A DNA stretch of 17,500 bases from Chrysomallon squamiferum (lineage: Eukaryota > Mollusca > Gastropoda > Neomphalida > Peltospiridae). Below the pieces are notes generated by a model, which saw only the letters and a list, made by a program, of their open reading frames with translations, made no database searches and had not been told where the DNA came from. The stretch lies in assembly GCA_012295275.1 (NCBI GenBank), contig CM022667.1, positions 3,304,501-3,322,000 on the forward strand, given 5' to 3'. The translations under genes were made by a program, and so were the position numbers. Position 1 is the first letter of the stretch. Each line of letters starts with the position of its first letter. Shown here piece by piece: positions 1 through 10,434 of the stretch.

Positions 1-300
1 CACTTACGTAAGTATGACATCATAATGCATCTAAAGTAAAACTTTCGTATGTTACAGCCCGTTCTCCCTTAACCGTTAAAAACAGTCATACAGTCTTACG
101 TAAATATACGTCTCCATGGCAACCTAACTGCATTTATAAATCATATTACGACATACGATACATTGACAAACTCTCTATTTTTTAACAATACAGATTTCCA
201 TGACAACCATACTGTAACAACATACGATACACTGGAAGCAACACCGTATAATTATTACTCTGTTTACAATGTAGGTCTCCATGACAACCATACAGTACTG
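1..300. repeat. Diverged ~84-bp tandem repeat, about three copies, each with an X-box-like core
   Basis: A CTCCATGGCAACC/TTCCATGACAACC/CTCCATGACAACC core recurs at 110-123, 194-207 and 275-288, spaced 84 and 81 bp. A second shared block, ACATACGATACAYTG, occurs near 150 and 218. Copies are strongly diverged, so the array is old or under weak constraint. No coding potential is visible. Confidence 0.6.
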
Positions 301-428
301 TATTTAACTACTTCATGACTATAAGTAAATATATTGGCTATTTCGCTGTCGGGCAAAATTACTGAAATATTTCTTCATTGCTGTCTAGTTATTTATTTGT
401 TACTAGCTGTTTGATCTGTATGCATGCA

Positions 429-429
<1 letters not shown>

Positions 430-493
<64 letters not shown>
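430..493. repeat. (TAA)n microsatellite
   Basis: About 20 uninterrupted TAA units. Poly-isoleucine or poly-tyrosine open frames on the minus strand here are translations of the repeat. Confidence 0.98.
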
Positions 494-494
<1 letters not shown>

Positions 495-1380
495 TATAAA
501 AATAAAAAAGACAAACAAATAAATACAGACTGAGGATTCCTTAATGGAAATACTTGAAACTGGAAATGTTTCATATTTATCGGATCTTTCGAACATAAGG
601 AGAACAGGATAAAAGAATAAATCCATTTATAATTCATGGATAATTTATACAGTGAGCAAGCAGATATTTGAATAACGTTTGTGTACGCTAATCAATCTAA
701 AAACTATAACATATAACCATTTCGGCTGCTCAAAAATTGATTGAATCCGAAAACTGCTAAATATAAGCGAAATAGGGAACATAAAGATGGGGGCAAAAAA
801 ATATTACTAATGTATTAATGTAATAGTAGGCTGTCAACGTTTATCGTGGAATCTTAACATTGTTGTCAGTCAGAAAAGATTTAGTGAGCGGTAACCTTAT
901 CTGCCGTTTTATACCTGCCACAAAAAAAAAAAATGTTACATGTAAAACAGTTTATAGTATTCTCACAACTTGGTCCCGACTCTCTAAATACAGTTTATCT
1001 TAATTACTCTTTAACTGGCGAAAACATCCAGCATTAACATTCACTGGCGATATCTGTAGATAAATGATAACGCTTCTGAAACATGTTCAGTATCTAACAG
1101 ATGGTGTGATACCATTCGATGAAGTCAGGGCTGCACATACCTCAGCCATAGCTGTAATTAGGACCAAACCGACAGTCGCACTGACGAGAAATGATCCTGT
1201 GACCTACAGATCGTCAGTTAATCTAAATACAGACTGCTCAGTTACGTACAAATTACTGGAGAGAAAAAAAAAAAAAAAAAAAGACATTAAAAATATATAA
1301 TTTTAGTTTCAATGCTTATTTACCGTATTTATCATTATCTCCTTACCAACAGAATTAAATAAACCATTTCCGGACGTTTT
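494..1380. other. Unique AT-rich DNA with a poly-A-ended segment
   Basis: No recognisable gene. A segment at about 1064-1262 is less AT-rich, open in one plus frame for about 70 codons, and ends in 18 consecutive A (1264-1281). That resembles the tail of a retroposed fragment, but I recognise no protein, no tRNA-type box and no flanking target duplication. A shorter A-run lies at about 920-932. Confidence 0.3.
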
Positions 1381-1480
1381 AGTTTTTAATGACTTTTATG
1401 ACTTTATTATGTTTATTTTATTTTATTTTATCTTATTTTATTTTAATATATTTTATTTATTATTTTATTTATTCACTTAA
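1381..1480. repeat. T-rich TTTTA/TTTAT low-complexity tract
   Basis: Imperfect ATTTT/TTTAT pentamers fill roughly 1410-1475. Confidence 0.85.
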
Positions 1481-1539
1481 ATTATCTACAAATTAGACTA
1501 ACGTGAACAGGAAGTATTCCCAATTTCGCCAATTACTTC

Positions 1540-1912
1540 ATTAATCAGTTCAGTTCTTGTCAGTACAGTGAACGAAAATAGTTCGATGCTGCCTCGAGTG
1601 GCGGCGGGAAGTACTCAAAGAACAGCCACACATTCGTGGAAAGGTGGCGAAGTCCATAGATCTTCGTGATGTGTCTGGTGAGCACCATCGGAATAAAACA
1701 CCAAGGAAATCGTGTTTATTTAGTTGGCATTCCGGCGATAAAATTCCACTTCCACAGTTTATTGTTGTGGGCCAGTTCTTTGAACGGACACAAGCTAACT
1801 GGAAGGCGGTCTGTTTCCGACCCGGCAACGTTTTCGAGTTTTCAAAAATGATCTCGAAAGTAACGCGTTGGGAGGCATATGTTGTTTGCTTTGAGCGAAA
1901 GTGACTGTGCAT
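1540..1912. other. Unassigned moderate-GC segment open on both strands
   Basis: This block has clearly higher GC than its flanks and stays open for 120 codons on the minus strand (ATG at 1912) and 86 codons on the plus strand (1644-1904, from a GTG). The minus-strand product has scattered Cys and Arg and no domain I recognise; the plus-strand product is likewise unfamiliar. No flanking splice pair stands out. It could be an exon, a decayed mobile-element piece or chance openness. Neither frame is called as a gene. Confidence 0.3.
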
Positions 1913-1965
1913 ATGTTAGTGTCATCGCCCGTATGCTGGTTCCAGCGTGCTAATGTATATGTCAG

Positions 1966-1968
<3 letters not shown>

Positions 1969-2030
<62 letters not shown>

Positions 2031-2043
2031 CACACACACACAC
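1969..2043. repeat. (AC)n microsatellite, one interruption
   Basis: About 37 AC units with a single AA interruption at 2029-2030. Val/Cys repeat frames on the minus strand come from this tract. Confidence 0.98.
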
Positions 2044-2695
2044 TAATATAAGTAGGTCTTAAAGTAAAAATGTAATGTAGTTTGTTTTAATACGTGTAGT
2101 TGCACCCTGTAACGATCTGTATTTTTGAGGCCCTTCGCACTCATCAATGATGTCTGGGTAACCACTGTTATCGTCTTCAGTGGACTTGCTACGTGAAATT
2201 TTCACATCTGGATTAAAATACGTGGATTAAAGTCGCTTCTGGGGATCCTACTGGATTAGATGCACAGAAGCTTAAGCTTTGTCAGTTTCCTAACAGATGT
2301 GCCCTTAGCCTATACGCATGCAGTCCCTGTGTATCTAGTCTGATAAATTTGATTGCCCACACGCGTAATAAGGAAATTTAAATCAGAAACCCGAGTTTTC
2401 TGTTTAAACATACAGCAGGTGTAACAAACGTTAACTATTTTAACAGCTGTGTTTAACACATTCTTCACACATAATTCTTTCTAACATTAAAGAAAACTTG
2501 TATGAAAAGAGCAAAGGTTTCTGGAGACTTTGAAATCAGTAAATGCTTGTATCTACAGAGGACGATCTTGTTACTTGCCTTGGGCTAAAAACAGAAATAA
2601 ATAAATCAGAAAAACCACACAAAGTCAGAAACATAATTCTTCAGATGCTTGTTGGTAGACAATACGAGTGAAATGAAAATAGCATGATGTAGATA
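2044..2695. other. Unique intronic or intergenic DNA
   Basis: I see no open frame of note, RNA gene or repeat in this stretch. Confidence 0.6.
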
Positions 2696-2717
2696 GTATA
2701 TATATATATATATATAC
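2696..2717. repeat. (TA)n microsatellite
   Basis: Eleven alternating TA units. Confidence 0.95.
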
Positions 2718-2729
2718 TGTGTAGATAGA

Positions 2730-3160
2730 AGTATGAATTGTAGCCGTAGTAGTTGTTGAGGAGACTTCATTAGTTTTGAGCGCTGCTGCTGAAGAGAATA
2801 TAAAAGTTGTGGTTGTTGTTGTTGTTGAGGATAGTGTTTAGTATTCTTTTAGGTGCTGATGCTGAAGAGAAGATATTAAAATTTTACATTGTTGTTTTAG
2901 TATAACATATTAGTATTAAAAAGTGTTGTAGCTCTTGAAAAAGATATGTTCCCCTTTCACTATATTGTTGTAGTAGTAGTAGTTTTACTTGTAGATAATA
3001 TTTTCTATGCATCCTGTTGTGGTAGTTGTAGTTTTCAAAAAATAATTAGTGTTAAGTAGTGTGGTTATTGCTGAAAAGAAAAATCATAAATATAATTATA
3101 TAATTTGGGGTTTTCCCTCATATTGTTGTAGTTGCTGAAGAGCATATAGCTAAGCGGTTT
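2730..3160. repeat. Degenerate ~70-bp repeat with GCTGAAGAG core and TTG-rich linkers
   Basis: GCTGAAGAGA recurs at 2788 and 2861; related forms occur at 2931 (GCTCTTGAAAA), 3031 (GTTTTCAAAA), 3070 (GCTGAAAAGA) and 3133 (GCTGAAGAG). They are separated by GTTGTTG/GTAGTAG-rich stretches. Spacing is 63-73 bp between several neighbours (2788-2861-2931, 3070-3133) but 39-100 bp elsewhere. Units are too diverged to define edges confidently. Confidence 0.45.
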
Positions 3161-3198
3161 ATCACTGTTATCATCTTTCGCTCTCTGTTTCTCGCGTT

Positions 3199-3839
3199 GT
3201 ATGTACGTATAGCTGTAGAGATTACAGAGAGCGATCACAGATCGTGTGTACGTATAGCTGTAGAGATTACAGAGCGATCACAGATCGTGTGTACGTATAG
3301 CTGTAGAGATTACAGAGCGATTACAGATCGTATGTACGTATAACTAGAGATTACAGAGCGATCACAGATCGTGTGTACGTATAGCTGTAGAGATTACAGA
3401 GAGCGATCACAGATCGTGTGTACGTATAGCTGTAGAGATTACAGAGAGCGATTACAGATCGTATGTACGTATAGCTGTAGAGATTACAGAGAGCGATCAC
3501 AGATCGTATGTACGTATAGCTGTAGATTACAAAGCGATTCGTGTGTACATATAGCTGTAGAGATTACAGATCACAGATCGTACGTATAGCTGTAGAGATT
3601 ACAGAGAGCGATTACAGATCGTATGTACGTATAACTGTAGAGATTACAGAGCGATCACAGATCGTATGTACGTATAGCTGTAGAGATTACAGAGAGCGAT
3701 CACAGATCGTATGTACGTATAGCTGTAGAGATTACAAAGCGATCACAGATCGTGTGTACATATAGCTGTAGATATTACAGAGAGCGATCACAGATCGTGT
3801 GTACGTATAGCTGTAGAGATTACAAGAGCGATCACAATC
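3199..3839. repeat. 43-45-bp minisatellite, about 15 units
   Basis: The unit runs GTRTGTACGTATAGCTGTAG then AGATTACAGAGAGCGATCACAGATC. About 15 head-to-tail copies occur. Full units are 45 bp; a common variant lacks one AG and is 43 bp; several are truncated. Each unit holds TACGTA and the inverted repeat CGATC-ACA-GATCG. Where 45-bp units adjoin, the plus frame stays open and reads a 15-residue repeat (CTYSCRDYRERSQIV), a consequence of unit length. It sits in the downstream intron if the junctophilin gene extends this far. Confidence 0.97.
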
Positions 3840-4257
3840 ATGACATTTAGACAAATGAAACATTTGTGATCGGCAGCAGCAGCAACACGAACACGTAATA
3901 ATCATCTTATTTAGCTTCTATTTCATCCATCAACGTCATCGCCGTCGTCATCACAACCTCTCTACTTGTTCACCCTTTCCAACTGATTTTTGTTTTACAT
4001 CGTTTTTTTTTTTTTTTTTTTTTTTCTTACCATGATTACGTGAAATTAAAGCACTATCTGAATATGTTTTCAAACATGATGAAAACGTTGAAAACATCCC
4101 AACTCGACATTTTAATGAAAGGAACGAAACTCTCACTTCCCACATTTCTGAAATTTCAAAGAGTTACATTTGTGCACACATTAAAATGACTGAAAAGAAG
4201 TCTTATGTATCAGTGAATGTATCTTATGTATAGCTGAAAGACAATTCTACTCGAGTA
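3840..4257. other. Unique DNA with a 23-nt poly-T run
   Basis: T-run at 4003-4025; otherwise AT-rich unique sequence with a short CATC/GTCATC-rich patch near 3925-3955. No gene seen. Confidence 0.6.
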
Positions 4258-4699
4258 CATTCTGAAATGCAATTTCACTTCAGTGCATTCTGAAACAAAA
4301 TCCTACATCCCACACTCATACCTAACTCTACATTTCAACAACACTGAAACAAAATACCACATAACAGCATTCTGTAACCAGATTCTACATCCCAGCATTC
4401 AGTAACCAAACTCTACATCCCAGCATTCTGTAACCAAACTCTACATCCCAGCATTCTGTAACCAAACTCTACATCGCAACATTCAGTAACCAAACTCTAC
4501 ATCGCAACATTCTGTAACCACATTCTACATTCTGTACCCAAATTTATATCCCTGCATTTGTCTAACCAAATCGTATGTAACTGCATTCCGTAACCAAACA
4601 TTACATCCCTTCATTCGGTAACCCAATCCTACCCCCACAGCATTCTGTAACCAAATCCTACCCCCACAGCATTCTGTAACGAACGAGCATTCTGACGTG
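4258..4699. repeat. 28-29-bp minisatellite, about 14 units, decayed at both edges
   Basis: The unit CATTCTGTAACCAAACTCTA followed by CATCCCAG is nearly identical in the middle (about 4370-4530) and progressively diverged toward both ends. Near 4620-4680 two units share a derived CCTACCCCCACAG end. The gradient fits expansion from the centre. Confidence 0.93.
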
Positions 4700-4976
4700 T
4701 TCGACGCTGTAACTCTGTGAACCGCTCGCTTCCCTTTCGTCTATTTACAGACGCCAGGTATGTAACTATAATGAGAGCGCACATGGCGAGCTGAACATTC
4801 ACCGAGCCTGAAATAGACTGTTAAGCAGTGCGGCATATCTTCACAGGTTTCTTGATGGTGCAGATTAAAATATCTTCGGCGAAATTGTCTAAAGTGCACG
4901 TTGCTGCGATTGTTTTGTCTCTTAAGTTAAACTGCGTCTGGTTTCGCTACGGTGATTACAGAACCACTTATTATTA
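4700..4976. other. Unique moderate-GC DNA
   Basis: Less AT-rich than its surroundings and free of repeats. A plus frame is open from 4828 but runs into the poly-T tract and matches nothing I know. A TTTACAG/GTATGT pair around 4744-4763 would bound only 7 nt. Confidence 0.4.
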
Positions 4977-5008
<32 letters not shown>

Positions 5009-5070
5009 ACAGCTTCAAGTGGTTTCTATTCTGGCGAGTAGAAACGACAAAAAAAAAAAAAAAAAAAAAA
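4977..5070. repeat. Poly-T (28) and poly-A (22) fold-back with an inner inverted repeat
   Basis: T-run 4977-5004 and A-run 5049-5070 flank arms GTGGTTTCTA (5019-5028) and TAGAAACGAC (5039-5048), complementary at 9 of 10 positions around a 10-nt loop. The right arm abuts the A-run, while 14 nt separate the T-run from the left arm. A (ATGA)n patch follows at 5081-5097. Confidence 0.85.
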
Positions 5071-6226
5071 TTAAAATAAAATGAATGAATGAATGAATTC
5101 TAAAATTTTAAATGAATGAAAAATTATTCGTGAATTTTTACGTTATCAAAATATCTTTCATTCTTTCTGGCTCAATATGACGAAACGATCTAATTGTTAA
5201 TAAACTATTTTACATCATTTAAATATTTATTAAGTCTACTGAATATAAATAAGTATACGTAATGAATGTAAACATAAATGAACGTGTAGCGAAAATCAGC
5301 TTTGTCCATAATTCATACACACACACACACACACATGCACAGACAGAATGCATACACACACAACTACTGACTAAAACGTCATGCGTTAAAGACCGTGTAT
5401 ATTTTAAACAATATAATTTATAATAATAAATTAAATTAAATAACTACAGCTAATGACAAACTGAGGCCAAAGGTCATTAATAATAAAACATAAAGATTAA
5501 AAACATACCAGTACAAGATAACGAACGTTACATCAGTAATTATTTATTACACACGTTTCATTGATTTTTTAGAGAGCAGACCTGTACTCTTACGTATCGC
5601 ACAGTCATCTGTTATATATTGTTATTATTCTAGGGCACAGCACGTTTAATATTCAGAGTGAAAGTACACGTTATTATAGCTAGACTGTTACTACAGTGAA
5701 ACCTCTGTATCACTGACAGTCTAAGACAGATTAGGCTTACAGGGAAATAATCGAGAAAAATCAAAGAAAAATTTAAAATTTAAAAAGAAAACAACATAAT
5801 AATGACAAAAAAGAAAGAAAAAGAAGTATATATATTTATGTAAAAGAAAAAGAAGTGTTACATGTATTCCTAAGCAGTTCTGCAGTTTATAAGACTCGGA
5901 AGATATTTCATTTATTTTAACGTAACTGTTCTATTATGGCACATAACAGCTAAAGCACATTAAACCGTAAACTTAGCATTCACAAAGGTTGTTCTCGTTC
6001 TTTGCTTCTCAATTTTTTGTAATTGTTATTTTAAGTATTTACTATGTCTATATCTATATATATATATTAGTGTGTTATGTACTCTACAATACCGTGTTCA
6101 ACAGCTGCTACATCAATTTGTACAGCACTAACACTGAGATAACGGACGCTTTTATTTCTTCTCCCCGCTGTTATTTTAATCGAGAGCTAACTATTACTCA
6201 TTTTGAAAAACGACAGAAGAAACAAC
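5071..6226. other. AT-rich DNA, no gene seen
   Basis: Contains an (AC)n tract (5317-5334), short TATA runs near 5828 and 6053-6067, and A-rich patches near 5770-5850. The only notable site is the DR1-like element at 5464-5476, listed separately. Confidence 0.6.
5464..5476 (+). promoter_or_regulatory. DR1 nuclear-receptor-like element
   Basis: AGGCCA-A-AGGTCA matches the AGGNCA-N-AGGTCA direct repeat bound by RXR heterodimers, HNF4 and COUP-type receptors. It is a sequence match only; it lies about 1.3 kb inside the intron downstream of the junctophilin exon. Confidence 0.3.
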
Positions 6227-6733
6227 AAGGGAGGTAATTTGAAATGGTAACTCAACGTAAATGCTATGATGATAAGGGAGATAATTCAAGGTAAAAAAGA
6301 CGTAAGGGAGATAACTGAACAAAAAAATGGCATGCAAAGGGAGTTAATTAAAGTCAAGAAATGTAAAAGGTAATTCATTGTAAATGCCATGGCAAATAAA
6401 TAAGGGAGATAATTCAATGTCAATAGCATAAGGGAGATAACAGAATGTAAATAGCATACTACTAAGGGAGATAATTCAAAGTAAATAGAGAAGAGATAAT
6501 TAAAGAGAAGAAATATAAGGGTTAACACACGAAAATGGCTGATAAGGGAGATAATTCAAGATACAAAGTGTATATTAATCTAATAATAAGGGAATTACTT
6601 ATATTTAAACTACACGTAAAGAAACAAATGAACGTAAACTGCACTGGGTATTAAGTTATATAATTCAACGTAAATGACATGAGGTTGACAAGGGAGATAA
6701 TTCAACTAAAACGATACAGTGTTTAAGGAAATA
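6227..6733. repeat. Array of about 14 AAGGGAGATAATTCAA motifs, spaced roughly 30-50 bp
   Basis: AAGGGAGATAAT or close variants start at 6227, 6274, 6304, 6337, 6402, 6430, 6464, 6544 and 6690, with degraded copies near 6367, 6490, 6517, 6588 and 6724. Many are followed by TCAA and then GTAAATGCAT-like sequence, so the unit is a degenerate 30-45-bp tandem repeat. On the junctophilin sense strand it reads TTGAATTATCTCCCTT, starting about 80 nt after the donor site. Confidence 0.85.
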
Positions 6734-6737
6734 ATTT

Positions 6738-6758
6738 AAAAAAAAAAAAAAAAAAAAA
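6738..6758. repeat. Poly-A run (poly-T on the junctophilin strand)
   Basis: Twenty-one A, about 53 nt past the exon donor. Confidence 0.95.
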
Positions 6759-6805
6759 TAAAAATCAAACACTATTTCCAAGGCACAACACACCTCGCTA
6801 TATCG

Positions 6806-7959
<1,154 letters not shown>

Positions 7960-8650
7960 AGCAAACAAAGTTAATTTGCATTTTACTTTCACTTAAAATG
8001 CTACGACGTTTTCACACGAATAGAAGTTTTGCTTTCTAACAACTGACAATTTCAAACGTAACCAACAATCAAAACTTTAAAATCTTTCTGTATGAGTAAC
8101 ATTGATATAGTTATTAAGTTTAAATCACAACAACAATAAAAATAATAATAATTAATACTCAAGCGACACAGCCGGACGTTTTGGCGCAAAGGGAGGTCAC
8201 TCGCTCGTGTTTGAAATGTCGAGTAATAAGCACGTTAACGACTGCGGTGTGTTTGACGCGTTTTGTAAAGCGATTTCGATCGATATCAGTATTTTATTAA
8301 ACACGGTGTCAACCGCACAGACGACATATTGATGTAGCAGATTGCAGCCGTGTTAACAACGTCACACACAAATACACTGGTTTGTTGTAATACGACTAGT
8401 TCTTGTTGTGGAACATGCCTGTATAAAATATCACAGATACATCTTCATGTAATATATACACACAGACTTATACACTACTCCTCTGTATCTTAGTATGTCT
8501 GTCTATCTGTCTGTACGTATGTATGTATAAATAAGGCACAAATATGACGTACACACCAGTCGCTTCCTGTTCTTATAATCTGCGTATCTCACATCTGAGT
8601 ATAAATATATCTGTATGTTTGAATGAATGGCATACACATTTTTTATATAA
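7960..8650. other. Unique DNA, no gene seen
   Basis: Positions 8165-8400 are more CpG-rich than the flanks but stops occur in all frames. A TATGTATG/CTGTCTGT patch lies at about 8490-8528. Confidence 0.55.
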
Positions 8651-8761
8651 TAATAAGAAGAAGAACATGAAGAAGAAGAAGAAGAAGGAGGAGAAGAAGG
8701 AGAAGAAGGAGGAGGAGAAGGAGAAGAGAAGAAGAAGAAGAAGAAGAAGAAGAAGAAGAAA
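8651..8761. repeat. GAA/GGA homopurine tract
   Basis: From 8669 to 8761 there are 93 consecutive purines made of GAA and GGA triplets, preceded by interrupted AAG units. Lys/Glu and Ser/Pro frames here are repeat translations. Confidence 0.97.
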
Positions 8762-8792
8762 TATCGAAATAAAATTTTACCAAGCATGGACT

Positions 8793-8960
8793 ATTGAACT
8801 ATCTTCTAAATATCAGTGATGTATTTGGGTAATCACTGCTCGATTTTTATTTATTTTTTATTTATTTATTTATTACATTGAACTATCTTCTAAATATCAG
8901 TGATGTATTTGGGTAATCACTGCTCGATTTTTATTTATTTTTTATTTATTTATTTATTTA
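8793..8960. repeat. 84-bp tandem duplication, almost perfect
   Basis: The block 8793-8876 is repeated at 8877-8960, identical over about the first 80 positions. Each copy has CAGTGAT and ATCACTG arms around an 11-nt loop (8814-8838 and 8898-8922) and ends in ATTT units. Confidence 0.95.
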
Positions 8961-8991
8961 TTATTATTATTATTATTATTTTTTGTTTATC
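8961..8991. repeat. (ATT)n microsatellite
   Basis: About eight ATT units directly after the second copy of the 84-bp duplication. Confidence 0.9.
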
Positions 8992-9711
8992 TGATTAATG
9001 AAGAAAATAATTCCGTAGAATCATGGGTATGTTCAGAAAATGGAAATTCTTCCTTAATGTATATACAGAGAGACTGGCTGATACTGATGAGCGACATGAA
9101 GACTGAGATAAAACATTATCTCAAGTCCAATAACCAGTTTCTATTAATCGAAGACAGTCAAGGTCGCGGCCTACGCAGCGAAACAGCCCAGATTCGAAAT
9201 AAAACTCGTAGTACGTTATAAAATATTGACAGCAGACGATAAACGCATTTCCTGAACAAATCAATAAAAAGCACGTTCCTGACACTGATTACAGAAAAGT
9301 GCAACACTTCCCGCCATTTTGCATTTATTCGATCAGCAGTCGGTTTACGATTAAAATTAACAACACACCCCCACTCTTAAAAAAAAAAAAAAAATAAACA
9401 AAATCGATATCCCACAATAAACAATGAAAAGAAATAATAATAATAACAGAGAATTATTCTTTGTTATATTTACATACAGTCTGCATTTGGCAAAACAGTT
9501 TTATCATTAATGCTTCTTTAATTTACCACAAAAGACGATTAACAGTTTTTTCTCGCATGCAAACGCCGAGAACACTGGAAGCAAATGGCGTGATGTGAAT
9601 CATTTGTTGTTAGTAGATCCCTCCCAAGACTCGGCGAACCGAGGCCAATGCTAAACGTCACGAAAGAATCTTTTTTTAATCTACATGTATTTATTTATTT
9701 ATTGTTTATTT

Positions 9712-9713
<2 letters not shown>
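8992..9713. other. Unique DNA, no gene seen
   Basis: Contains an A-run at 9379-9394. A more GC-balanced stretch at 9540-9665 shows no open frame or RNA-type boxes. Confidence 0.55.
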
Positions 9714-9779
<66 letters not shown>

Positions 9780-9780
9780 T
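9714..9780. repeat. (ATT)n microsatellite
   Basis: About 22 ATT units. Confidence 0.98.
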
Positions 9781-10009
9781 TTGATTTTATTTAGTTTCGT
9801 TTACAAACACATATTAATTAAAATATTTATTGTTGTGAAATTAAAAGTACATTGTACTTCCCTCAGTATTTGATAATGTTATCAAAATAAAAATATTTGT
9901 TAACTGCACCTATATATATACACACACATATATATACATATAATCTGTTTTATGTAACTATGAGAGGAAGTATTTTAGAACTGAATATTTTCTGTCGTAT
10001 GTACGTCTG
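9781..10009. other. AT-rich DNA with TATA/CACA patch
   Basis: Short TATATACACACACATATATA stretch at 9910-9940; nothing else seen. Confidence 0.6.
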
Positions 10010-10152
10010 AATAGACTCTGCACACAGACAATATTCGGGAACACACTGGCACAGGAGGACAAAGTCCAATCACGACCTCACAAACCCCGTCATTTGCCGC
10101 TGACAAGATTTGAACGTATGGCAACCATTTGATTGGCTATCAAGACAACTCT
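10010..10152 (-). mobile_element. Possible tRNA-derived SINE remnant
   Basis: On the minus strand CGTTCAAATCTTG (10116-10104) matches the Pol III B-box core GTTCRAATC, followed by a GC-balanced body (TTGTCAGCGGCAAATGACGG and onward to about 10010) that differs from surrounding DNA. The expected A-box 30-40 nt upstream is poor (TAGAGTTGTC near 10150), where a TG-rich microsatellite takes over. A tRNA-type promoter relic is plausible, but a second copy would be needed to prove a family. Confidence 0.3.
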
Positions 10153-10159
10153 ATGTATG

Positions 10160-10414
10160 CCCATGTTTGTGTTTGTGTGTGTGTATGTATGTGTGAGTGT
10201 ATGCATGCATGCACGTTCCAAAATATGTATGTGCGTATGAACGAATGTGTGCATGTATATACTACGTATGTAAACTATATATGTGTGTGCATGTATTATG
10301 TATATATGTGTATGCAGGTATTTATGTGCAGATGTAAGTATGTACAAACGAATGCATTTAGGTAGGCAGGTAGGTATTACACACGAACGTACGTACATCC
10401 AAACAAACAAACAA
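10160..10414. repeat. Degenerate TG/TATG/GCATGC low-complexity region
   Basis: Interleaved TGTG, TATG and GCATGCATGC units, then GTAGGCAGGTAGG and AACAAACAAAC patches. Overlapping Cys/Val and His/Thr frames on both strands are repeat translations. Confidence 0.9.
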
Positions 10415-10434
10415 CACTAATATTAATCTGTTTC

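Noticed and set aside
3371-3765. Cys/Tyr/Arg repeat protein encoded by the 45-bp minisatellite
   Set aside because: The frame follows only from unit length and is broken by 43-bp units; no splice or start context supports it.
3199-3839. Repeat array considered as a CRISPR
   Set aside because: Units are contiguous with no unique spacers, and the genome is eukaryotic. The same holds for the 17183-17500 array.
4744-4763. 7-nt microexon: TTTACAG, ACGCCAG, GTATGT on the plus strand
   Set aside because: A chance acceptor-donor pair of this quality is expected in unique DNA, and no neighbouring exon is present.
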